This document shows positions 18,401-24,899 of a DNA stretch of 64,000 nucleotides, one piece after another. Under the pieces are notes generated by a model. The model was given only the letters and a program-made list of their open reading frames with translations. It was not told where the DNA came from and did no database searches. The translations under genes and the position numbers were made by a program. The stretch is from a bacterium (GTDB taxonomy: Bacteria > Hydrothermota > Tepidihabitantia > SM23-42 > JAOAFX01), in contig DASVHD010000032.1 of the NCBI GenBank assembly GCA_036382775.1, positions 56,898 through 120,897 on the forward strand, written 5' to 3'. Position 1 is the first letter of the stretch. Every line of letters begins with the position of its first letter.

Positions 18401-18977
18401 GGTGGGTAACCGTTTAGGCATAACGGTGAGTATCCTCGGGATCGGCCAGCTTTTCAGCGCACAAGAACGGTTCGTTGAAGCCCGTGATTATCTGGTAAGA
18501 GCCGAGCTGCTGGCCCGGGAGACAGGCAACAAGGATTATCAAAAAAGGGTTTCGCTCGCTCTATGCAGCCATCTGCTTCTGACGATAACCGCGGCGGGCG
18601 ATGAGAGCGCATCGGATATCATAAAACGGGCGCTGGAATATCAGCAACGCGCCTACAACCTGGCTGTGGAACTGAAATCAAATGCCGATATTGCACGTTC
18701 CATCACGCTGAAAGCGCGCATTTTTGCAGTGCAGGGAAAATTCGAGGATGCCCAAAAAGCTTACCTGGAGGCGAGAAAAGTGTTCGAAGAGCTGCAGTTG
18801 CCGCTCGAACTTGGCGAAGCATGCCATTATTATGGTCAAATGCTGTGCCAGCATGGCCAAGAGTGGGAAGGAGGCGAACAGTTGGAAAAAAGCAGGAAAG
18901 TCTTCCGGACCATTAATGCCCGGGACTGGTTGAGAAGACTGGGCGATGATAAGAACTGGGAGAAAGATCATGTTTAA
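15429..18977 (+). CDS. Zinc-ribbon / degenerate class III cyclase / AAA ATPase / TPR protein
   Basis: A 1182-aa multidomain protein. Residues 1-22 form a zinc ribbon (CHLCG ... CKECG). Residues 35-215 are a class III nucleotide cyclase homology domain in which the first metal Asp is Glu43, the second is Asp87, and the transition-state Asn is Asp165, while Arg169 is kept; cyclase activity is doubtful. An ATPase with Walker A GDAGIGKS (264-271) and LLLVIDDFHY follows, then five or more clear TPR repeats with the NNIG signature near residues 790-1010. The architecture fits a STAND-type signalling ATPase. The next gene, biotin carboxylase, overlaps it by 8 bp. I chose ATG 15429; a TTG at 15417 is the alternative start. 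Confidence 0.85.
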   Translation: MKCHLCGFENQDNASMCKECGTQLAGFVRPSDVYRLITAMSVELVGYRSLFNILEHDTAKIVAGEYIARISDIIKKYNGFIHRCESDYILCLFGVPAIREDDPEQALTVAAEMLKSAKSINELLAGKYKAAISLTLRVGIHRGKAIVKTRDNRPGEYAVIGDVIDIAVRIKDYSSHDDILVSESVFSATRYLYDYEALPPVPLTGTRDRNKIFRPIRLKPKPDPKHGISGLYSPLVGRDDELGTLNGYVSALEEGHGGFVFIMGDAGIGKSRLWIEIKKMTVQGQKAVQVFEVNGQSFTETVPNHVMILITKLIFDVLDNDLPQIVGEKIIKKTREIAAQDWKRIAPYIGSLLGVRFHGELDELVSHLDAHELRQRTMSSIKELLLAIAMKQPLLLVIDDFHYIDSASLEFIEALMADYSRDHPGEYSNTDRFFPIMFIGVARRDKERSFWAAKERLREKMKDDYHEILLAPLEPSMSLQVIDNLLTLNEIPDDFKAKIGVAAAGNPFYIEEMIRSFIDNGALFYDAGIWRLSKKSESIEIPSNIQLAIFSRLEQLGDERDILEKAAAVGRIFQERILECLEGVDRLALSVKLASLEDLEYISRIPHVTEPEYMFKHPLVREAIYNSMSAGQLRSLHRQVGECVKTIHADDLSGYYEVLAHHYYMAEEWDKSYDYSMKSAKKSMNYYLNREALLFLNQALRSIRLTKEAFGERQSAMAIEAIKEKVKILLLIGDNDKALAELNKGMAISQKIKDKKCEADFLLMQSEIHGATSAYDQMLTAAESALSLYKTIGDAKGQSECYNNIGVVYNNLGSYDKAFEFYNHSLRLMEEINDRQGIAISLNNIGYVHHQLGNLEKALDYYNQTFVIMKEIDNKRGAAIALDNIGTVHIGRGEYEKAIECHDRSLMIKENIGDRWGESASTNNIGYVHYLLGHYDQSLHYHLRSLKIKEEIGDQGGQAISLNNIGHIYLVWGDYIKAFDHYTASLKISERVGNRLGITVSILGIGQLFSAQERFVEARDYLVRAELLARETGNKDYQKRVSLALCSHLLLTITAAGDESASDIIKRALEYQQRAYNLAVELKSNADIARSITLKARIFAVQGKFEDAQKAYLEARKVFEELQLPLELGEACHYYGQMLCQHGQEWEGGEQLEKSRKVFRTINARDWLRRLGDDKNWEKDHV

Positions 18978-20466
18978 GAAAATACTGATCGCCAACCGCG
19001 GCGAGATCGCTATCCGCGTCGCGCGTGCCTGCCGGGAACTCAATATAAAGACGGTCGGCATCTATTCTTCCGTCGACAAAGAATCTCTTCATCTGAGGTA
19101 CTGCGATGAAGCGGTGGATATCGGTGAACCGGCGCCGCTCGCGAGCTATCTGAACATCAAACGTATCTTAGGGGCGGCCCGGGAGACCGGTGTAGAGGCC
19201 ATCCATCCGGGATATGGATTTCTTGCGGAAAATCCCGAATTCGCAAAAGCATGCGAAACAGCACGGGTCGTGTTCATCGGGCCGTCGTCGCGTGCGCTGT
19301 CGCTGGTCGGGGACAAGGTGGCGTCAAGAATAACGGCCCGGGGCGTGGGTGCACCCATCATCCCGGGTATGGAGATGGTGGGCGTGAATAACGCGGATTT
19401 CCAGAATAAAGCGCAGGAAGTAGGATACCCGGTTTTGATCAAGGCTTCCATGGGAGGCGGCGGCAAGGGCATACGGATCGTGCGCAATGACGGGGAACTG
19501 CTGGAAAGCGTGGAGGCCGGAAGGCGGGAGGCAAAAAGCGCTTTTGGCGATGAATCGGTTTATCTTGAAAAGTACATTGAAAGACCGCGCCACGTCGAAT
19601 TCCAGGTGCTGCGTGATTCCTTTGGAAATGTTGTCCATCTTGGCGAACGCGAGTGTTCGATACAGCGCCGGCATCAGAAGATCATAGAAGAGACACCCTC
19701 ACCGGCGCTGACACCGGAACTTCGGGAAAAAATGGGCGAGACCGCGAAAAATATAATCGCGGCCGTTGACTATACGAACGCCGGTACCGTCGAATTTCTC
19801 CTTGATGCTGATAAAAAATTTTTCTTTCTCGAAGTTAACGCGCGTGTCCAGGTTGAGCATCCTATTACTGAGCTGGTGACCGGTCTGGATATCGTAAAAA
19901 GGCAGATCATGATCGCGTCAGGAATGAAACTGGATGTGAAGCAGGAACAGGTGGTGCAGCGTGGTCATGCGATCGAAGCGAGGATTTACGCGGAAGACGC
20001 GGAGAATGGTTTTCTGCCTTCACCCGGTGTAATATTGTATCTAAAGGAACCGCAGGGTCCCGGGATCCGCGTTGACTCAGGCATTTATCAAGGATGGAAC
20101 GTGCCCCCTCATTATGACCCGATCCTGGCAAAATTGATCGTCTATGATGAATCGCGGCAAGGCGCCATCACCCGGCTTATCAGTGCGCTGAAAGATTACA
20201 CGATCCTCGGTATCAGGTCCAATTTGGGATTTCTGAAGCGCATTGCCGAGTCATCTCAATTCAAGGATGGTGCGTTGCATACTCATTTCATTGATGAAAA
20301 TACGGATGCACTAATGCCGCGCCATGCCATGCTGGAGATGGCTCTGGTCGCGGTTGCGTTGAAATCGACCGGGAGCGCGGCGGTTCCGGCGACCATGAGC
20401 GGTATTGGATCGCTAACTTCAACGCCATGGCAGGAACTTGGTGAATGGGAATTAGGTGCGTCATGA
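18970..20466 (+). CDS. Acyl-CoA carboxylase, biotin carboxylase subunit
   Basis: This 498-aa ATP-grasp enzyme carboxylates the biotin of a carrier protein using bicarbonate and ATP. It opens MFKKILIANRGEIAIR, has the glycine-rich loop MGGGGKGIR, HVEFQV, ERECSIQRRHQK and EVNARVQVEHPITE. It lacks a fused carrier domain, which is encoded separately by the next gene. With the methylcrotonyl-type carboxyltransferase at 12378 it probably forms methylcrotonyl-CoA carboxylase, though it could be shared with other carboxyltransferases. The start at 18970 overlaps the preceding gene by 8 bp, and the stop overlaps the carrier start by 4 bp. Confidence 0.92.
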   Translation: MFKKILIANRGEIAIRVARACRELNIKTVGIYSSVDKESLHLRYCDEAVDIGEPAPLASYLNIKRILGAARETGVEAIHPGYGFLAENPEFAKACETARVVFIGPSSRALSLVGDKVASRITARGVGAPIIPGMEMVGVNNADFQNKAQEVGYPVLIKASMGGGGKGIRIVRNDGELLESVEAGRREAKSAFGDESVYLEKYIERPRHVEFQVLRDSFGNVVHLGERECSIQRRHQKIIEETPSPALTPELREKMGETAKNIIAAVDYTNAGTVEFLLDADKKFFFLEVNARVQVEHPITELVTGLDIVKRQIMIASGMKLDVKQEQVVQRGHAIEARIYAEDAENGFLPSPGVILYLKEPQGPGIRVDSGIYQGWNVPPHYDPILAKLIVYDESRQGAITRLISALKDYTILGIRSNLGFLKRIAESSQFKDGALHTHFIDENTDALMPRHAMLEMALVAVALKSTGSAAVPATMSGIGSLTSTPWQELGEWELGAS

Positions 20467-20981
20467 AGATCATCATAGCATATGAAGGAAAACCATACAC
20501 CATCGAAATGGTAAAGGATGGCTCAAAGAACAAAGTGACAATAAACGGCGACCGATCGTTCAATATCGACTCGTACGATGTCCGTTCAAATTCCCTGACG
20601 TTTGTATGCGATGGCAAAATGAGTTCCGCCTTCATTGCCGGCGATCGAGAGCGAACGTATATCGCCATTGATGGCGAGTATTATGTCTTTGACCAGGTGA
20701 AAGGAACCAAGGGAACGACGGCAGATCAGAAAGGCGACTCCGTAGCCTCCCCGATGCCCGGTCTGCTCGTTAAGATCCCGGTATCACCGGGCGACAAGGT
20801 GCAGAATGGAACGACCTTAGCGATCGTAGAAGCGATGAAAATGCAGAATGAACTGCATTCCCCGCGCGACGGGGTTGTCAAAAGGATCAATTTCAAAGAA
20901 GGCGATCAGGTGGACGCGTTCGTACCGATCGTCGAGCTGGAGGCTCAATCAAACGCAATTGCCTCTCTACCTCCAAATTAG
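20463..20981 (+). CDS. Biotin carboxyl carrier protein of acyl-CoA carboxylase
   Basis: A 172-aa protein with an N-terminal beta-rich segment of about 85 residues and a C-terminal biotinyl barrel. ASPMPGLL marks the barrel start, and EAMKMQNE places biotinyl-Lys at 126. It is coupled to the biotin carboxylase gene by an ATGA overlap. The last ten residues (SNAIASLPPN) extend past the normal end of the barrel and run into AT-rich sequence, consistent with this being the edge of an inserted region. BirA at 27781 would biotinylate it. Confidence 0.92.
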   Translation: MKIIIAYEGKPYTIEMVKDGSKNKVTINGDRSFNIDSYDVRSNSLTFVCDGKMSSAFIAGDRERTYIAIDGEYYVFDQVKGTKGTTADQKGDSVASPMPGLLVKIPVSPGDKVQNGTTLAIVEAMKMQNELHSPRDGVVKRINFKEGDQVDAFVPIVELEAQSNAIASLPPN

Positions 20982-20989
20982 TAACATAT

Positions 20990-21004
20990 ACGCAATTATT
21001 GCGT
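20990..21004. repeat. 15-bp perfect palindrome downstream of the carrier gene
   Basis: ACGCAAT-T-ATTGCGT is a perfect 7-bp inverted repeat with a one-base centre, located just after the carrier stop. No T-run follows, so it is not a convincing terminator. It lies 11 bp before a GTTAGGC heptamer that could be a recombination boundary. Confidence 0.5.
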
Positions 21005-21015
21005 CTCTGAACGAG

Positions 21016-22132
21016 TTAGGCGATATATTTGGTTTATGTTACTTTGATCTATAGGCGGGCAATATGAAACTTGGTATTTTAGGAGCAGGTTCTATGGGTA
21101 ACTTGCATTTCGATTGCTACAAAGGAATGCCTAATATAGAGGTTTCTGCTATCTGCACCCGATCAAGTGAAAAAGCCGCGAGCCTCACCAAGAAATTAGG
21201 TGTTAAAGTAGTCACGGATTTTGATGAAATAATTAATGATATGGCAATTGATGCAGTAGATATTTGCTTGCCGACTTATTTGCATAAAAGGCATGTCATT
21301 TCAGCATTACAGGCAGATAAACATGTATTCTGCGAAACTCCAATTGCACTTGATATAGATGAAGCCATTGAAATGCAGAAAATCGCTAAGGAAAAGAAAA
21401 AGATATTCATGATAGCCTTACTCATGAGAAATGTAGCGGAATACGGAACTGTAAAAAAGATTATTGATTCGAATGAATTAGGCAAACCATTGACTTTTCG
21501 AGCATATAGATTCAGCAAACCATATCCAATAGATCATTATCCTGGACCAGTAATTGAATTATTAAACTTTGACTTTGATTTTATAAACTGGACTTTCGGA
21601 CTACCCAATTCAATTATTTCAAGTAGGATTGTAAAAGAAGAACGTCACGAACACGCCACAATACTATTAAAATATAATAACGGATTGTTGGGACTTGCAG
21701 AAACAAGCAATATTATGCCCGAGAGCTTTCCTTTTAGCGCAGGAATCAGAATCATTTGCGATAAAGGAGCAATAGAGACCTTTTTTACTATTGATAAAAA
21801 CGGCTATCCAGATTTTACGACAATCAAGTACCCTTCACAAGGGAATCCAGAAGAATTGAATTTTGAAATCATTAATCCGTATGAAGAGGAATGCAAACTA
21901 TTTGTTGAAAGTTTAAATAAAAGAGAAGAAAATAATCTGTTATCTGCGCAAGCAGCCATAGATGCTCTCACTATATGTCTTAAAGCTAAAGAATCTTTAG
22001 AAAAAGGAAAAGAGGTATTTTTTGGATAGAAAACCAAAAACATCGCCCAACACAGCATAAAAGGATCCTGCCTTATGGCACTCCCTAAATTTTGGCATCG
22101 CCGAAACCATGTATTTGTTGGAAACGTTAGCC
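21016..22132 (+). mobile_element. Possible integron-like gene cassette (one gene plus attC-like site)
   Basis: GTTAGGC at 21015-21021 fits the GTTRRRY core of integron recombination sites. After one AT-rich gene comes GCCCAAC (22045-22051, fitting RYYYAAC), an imperfectly palindromic stretch, and GTTAGCC (22126-22132, one mismatch to GTTRRRY). An 88-bp site directly after a single co-oriented gene is the normal cassette layout. No integrase or array of further cassettes is visible and the match is imperfect, so this is a hypothesis. Confidence 0.35.
21064..22029 (+). CDS. Gfo/Idh/MocA family oxidoreductase
   Basis: A 321-aa NAD(P)-dependent dehydrogenase. The N-terminal Rossmann fold starts MKLGILGAGSMGNLH, and VDICLPTYLHKRHV with CETPIALDI is the family's conserved region (usually EKP; here ETP). 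The C-terminal half is the alpha/beta substrate domain. Family members oxidise or reduce sugars, inositols and related polyols; the substrate is not readable. The gene is clearly more AT-rich than the metabolic genes before it, sits alone and may be the payload of an integron-like cassette, so it looks acquired. Confidence 0.85.
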   Translation: MKLGILGAGSMGNLHFDCYKGMPNIEVSAICTRSSEKAASLTKKLGVKVVTDFDEIINDMAIDAVDICLPTYLHKRHVISALQADKHVFCETPIALDIDEAIEMQKIAKEKKKIFMIALLMRNVAEYGTVKKIIDSNELGKPLTFRAYRFSKPYPIDHYPGPVIELLNFDFDFINWTFGLPNSIISSRIVKEERHEHATILLKYNNGLLGLAETSNIMPESFPFSAGIRIICDKGAIETFFTIDKNGYPDFTTIKYPSQGNPEELNFEIINPYEEECKLFVESLNKREENNLLSAQAAIDALTICLKAKESLEKGKEVFFG

Positions 22133-22189
22133 ATTCAGACTTCGTTTGTGCCAATACCCTTAGTGCCATGCCCGCGGACGAATTGATAC

Positions 22190-22218
22190 TTGACATTGTG
22201 AATATTTATGAATATAAT
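22190..22218 (+). promoter_or_regulatory. Consensus sigma70 promoter for the toxin-antitoxin pair
   Basis: TTGACA at 22190-22195 and TATAAT at 22213-22218 are both perfect hexamers, separated by 17 bp. Transcription would start near 22225, giving a short leader containing GGAGG before the antitoxin ATG at 22246. Confidence 0.88.
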
Positions 22219-22245
22219 TGAATGCATTTAATAATGGAGGTTATT

Positions 22246-22479
22246 ATGCCAAAAACAATTACCATTAGATTGAAAGACGATATTTACGATCTTTTCAAAA
22301 AAGCCGCAGATGGCGAAAAAAGAAGCATATCCAATTTTATTGAATGGGCTACCTATTCTTATCTTTATGAAGAGCTCTTTGTTTCCAATAATGAAATGAA
22401 GGATATTTTAAAGGATAAGAGTAGTTTGAATGTCGGAATAAAAGAAGCAAAGCAAGGGAAATATCACCTTGTTAAATGA
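22246..22479 (+). CDS. Antitoxin, ribbon-helix-helix type
   Basis: A 77-aa protein opening MPKTITIRLKDDIYDLFKKAA, a beta strand plus helix typical of ribbon-helix-helix (CopG/RelB-like) DNA-binding antitoxins. The C-terminal part (about residues 45-77) would wrap the toxin. The start at 22246 follows GGAGG; a longer frame from 22222 begins at the transcription start and is unlikely. The toxin gene overlaps the 3' end. Antitoxins of this type repress their own promoter, so an operator near 22190-22220 is expected. Confidence 0.8.
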   Translation: MPKTITIRLKDDIYDLFKKAADGEKRSISNFIEWATYSYLYEELFVSNNEMKDILKDKSSLNVGIKEAKQGKYHLVK

Positions 22480-22741
22480 ACTAAAAATAGCAGAAACCCG
22501 GCATTTTCAGGATAAGATTAAAATTGAACCTTTCAAGAACGCCTATAACAAAATATATAATTATGTTTATACTCAATTAAAAGAAAATCCTTTCTTTGGT
22601 AAAAATATCAAGAAACTTAAAGGCGATTATAAAGAACTTTATAGATATCGAATAGGAGACTTCCGATTGTTTTATTTGATTTATGAAGACAAGCGGTTGG
22701 TAATCATGGTTGATATAGACCAAAGAAAAGACAGTTATTAA
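22469..22741 (+). CDS. RelE/ParE-family toxin
   Basis: A 90-aa protein with the RelE/ParE fold. The key segment LYRYRIGDFRLFYLIYEDK and the C-terminal VDIDQRKDSY match toxins that cleave ribosome-bound mRNA or, in ParE, poison gyrase. Basic and Tyr residues sit at the expected C-terminal positions. The frame overlaps the antitoxin by 11 bp and appears to start at a TTG (22469); no ATG is available in frame at that point. Overlap and order are typical of toxin-antitoxin pairs. Confidence 0.82.
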   Translation: MLNELKIAETRHFQDKIKIEPFKNAYNKIYNYVYTQLKENPFFGKNIKKLKGDYKELYRYRIGDFRLFYLIYEDKRLVIMVDIDQRKDSY

Positions 22742-22806
22742 GGGCTCCACCTATTTATAAAATTGAAGAGCACTTAATAAATCCGCAGTTGAAATAGGAG
22801 GTTAAA

Positions 22807-24048
22807 ATGAGTCATTGGTTACCCTGGAAAATCAGACCAGACATAACTGTGATTTTATTTTTAGCCGTTGTTATGGTTTTTGGGCAATCAACCGATGACA
22901 ATGGCGCAGCGCAAGAGGGGATCAGCAGCGTTGTTAATGCCAATAACCGATTCTGTCTGGAACTTTATGCGAATCTTAAAAACGAAGAAAAAGGGAATAT
23001 ATTTTTCTCCCCCTACAGTATTTCCACGGCTTTGGGGATGGTTTACGAAGGGGCTCGGGGGCAAACCGCCCAGGAGATTCAAGCGGTTTTCCATTTCTGC
23101 GAGGATGAAAACATTCGTAAACCAAATGTTGCTGAGATCTATGAACAGCTCAACAAGAAGGATGCGAAATACAAACTTAACACGGCAAATGCACTCTGGG
23201 TGCAGCAAGGTCATAATCTGTTAAATGAATACGCAAAAACAGTTGAAAAATACTATTCGGGAAAGGCGACAAACGTTGATTTCAAGGGAGCGGCTGAGCA
23301 GGCACGTAAAAAGATCAATAAGTGGGTCGCGGATAGAACTAATGATAAAATCAAGGATCTCTTCCCGCCTAATTCTTTGACTCAATTTACCAGTCTTGTC
23401 CTTACCAATGCCATTTACTTCAAAGGCACCTGGGTCATGCAATTCGACAAGAAAGAAACGCAGGAAGAGGATTTCAAGACCGGTAGAGGCGAAACCGTAA
23501 AGGTTCCGATGATGCGAAGGACCGACGAAAATGCGAGATTCAGTTATGCCGAGACAGAATACCTGCAAATCCTGGAAATGGACTATGAGGGCGGTGAATT
23601 AAGCATGCTTATTCTGCTTCCTAAGAATATTGATTTGGATACGCTTGAGGAACGGCTTACGGTCGAGAATGTTACTGAATGGAAGAACAGCCTTCACGAA
23701 CAACGCGTAAAGGTATTCGTGCCTAAATTTACATTCACCACAAAATATTTACTTAATGATAATCTCAAAGAGCTGGGTATGCCTTTGGCATTTTCAGAAG
23801 CAGCTGATTTATCGGGGATCGATGGAACGAAATCTCTATTTATCCAGATCGTGGTCCATCAGGCTTTTATTGACGTGAACGAAGAAGGGACCGAAGCGGC
23901 CGCAGCGACGGGCGTGGCAGTCGGCATTACATCGGTCGCACCACCGGTTCCGATTTTCCGTGCTGACCATCCTTTTATATTTATGATCTTGGAAAGAAGC
24001 GTGGGCAATATTTTGTTTTTAGGCAGAGTGAGCGATCCAAGGCAGTGA
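22807..24048 (+). CDS. Serpin (secreted serine protease inhibitor)
   Basis: A 413-aa serpin with an N-terminal hydrophobic export signal (about residues 12-26). Conserved parts include NIFFSPYSISTALGMVYEGA, VLTNAIYFKGTW, and the C-terminal ADHPFIFMILERSVGNILFLGRV. The reactive-centre loop hinge EEGTEAAAATGVAV has the small residues needed for insertion, so it should be inhibitory. Canonical spacing gives Thr as P1 and Ser as P1'. GGAGG precedes the ATG. Bacterial serpins are patchily distributed and usually regarded as transferred; here the gene lies in an accessory patch after a toxin-antitoxin pair. It could protect the envelope against host or neighbour proteases. Confidence 0.93.
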   Translation: MSHWLPWKIRPDITVILFLAVVMVFGQSTDDNGAAQEGISSVVNANNRFCLELYANLKNEEKGNIFFSPYSISTALGMVYEGARGQTAQEIQAVFHFCEDENIRKPNVAEIYEQLNKKDAKYKLNTANALWVQQGHNLLNEYAKTVEKYYSGKATNVDFKGAAEQARKKINKWVADRTNDKIKDLFPPNSLTQFTSLVLTNAIYFKGTWVMQFDKKETQEEDFKTGRGETVKVPMMRRTDENARFSYAETEYLQILEMDYEGGELSMLILLPKNIDLDTLEERLTVENVTEWKNSLHEQRVKVFVPKFTFTTKYLLNDNLKELGMPLAFSEAADLSGIDGTKSLFIQIVVHQAFIDVNEEGTEAAAATGVAVGITSVAPPVPIFRADHPFIFMILERSVGNILFLGRVSDPRQ

Positions 24049-24113
24049 TCTTGCCTGATCCCATTGAAGAGCAGTAAAGCGGATTCTATTTGGGAAAAAA
24101 TCAAGGAGGCAAT

Positions 24114-24890
24114 ATGGTTTACAAGAATATCGTGATTGACACAGCAGACAGTATTGCTGTACTGAAAATCAATCGTCCAGAGGTTATGAACGCGGTAAAC
24201 ATTGAAGCTATACTGGAGATCGAGTCGGCAATGCATGAACTCAATGCGAACAAGGAAGTTATTGTCATAATCATTACCGGTGAAGGCAAATCCTTTGTAT
24301 CCGGTTCTGATATTTCGCGGCTGGCGGTAATGGATGCCCTGGCCGCAAGGGAATACAGCCAGGTCGGGCAGAGGGTCCTTAGCTTCATCGAAAACATGGA
24401 AAAGGTTGTGATCGCAGCGGTCAATGGTTTTGCGCTTGGTTCAGGATGTGAGATCGCGATGGCATGCGATATCAGGATCGCTTCGGAAAAAGCCAAGCTT
24501 GGGCAACCCGAGGTAAAACTCGGTTTGATACCCGGGCATGCCGGCACTCAGCGGCTGGCGCGTATAGTTGGCATTGGTAAGGCGAAGGAGCTCATTTTTA
24601 CCGGTGACCTTGTAGATGCGCAAGAAGCCCTGAGGATCGGCCTGGTCAACAAAGTTTGCGCACCTGAAGCGTTACTTGAAGAGACACGCAATTTAGCCCG
24701 AAAAATCATCGAAGTCGGACCAACGGCAGTGCGCTTCGCCAAAACAGTGATAAACCGCGGGATCGATTCTAACCTGACGACCGCTAATTCGTACGAAACC
24801 GAAGCTTTCAGTATTTTGTTCTCGACCAACGAGGCAAAAGAGGGAATGAAAGCTTTTCTTGAAAAAAGAAAACCAAATTGGAAAGCGTAG
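24114..24890 (+). CDS. Enoyl-CoA hydratase / crotonase
   Basis: A 258-aa crotonase-family protein. GEGKSFVSGSDI and NGFALGSGCEIAMACD build the oxyanion hole, and GQPEVKLGLIPGHAGTQRL contains the Glu and the hydratase signature. It hydrates trans-2-enoyl-CoA such as crotonyl-CoA in beta-oxidation. The start at 24114 follows GGAGG. A 3-hydroxyacyl-CoA dehydrogenase gene begins 9 bp after its stop, and a thiolase follows, completing a beta-oxidation set. Confidence 0.92.
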   Translation: MVYKNIVIDTADSIAVLKINRPEVMNAVNIEAILEIESAMHELNANKEVIVIIITGEGKSFVSGSDISRLAVMDALAAREYSQVGQRVLSFIENMEKVVIAAVNGFALGSGCEIAMACDIRIASEKAKLGQPEVKLGLIPGHAGTQRLARIVGIGKAKELIFTGDLVDAQEALRIGLVNKVCAPEALLEETRNLARKIIEVGPTAVRFAKTVINRGIDSNLTTANSYETEAFSILFSTNEAKEGMKAFLEKRKPNWKA

Positions 24891-24899
24891 GAGGTTTTA

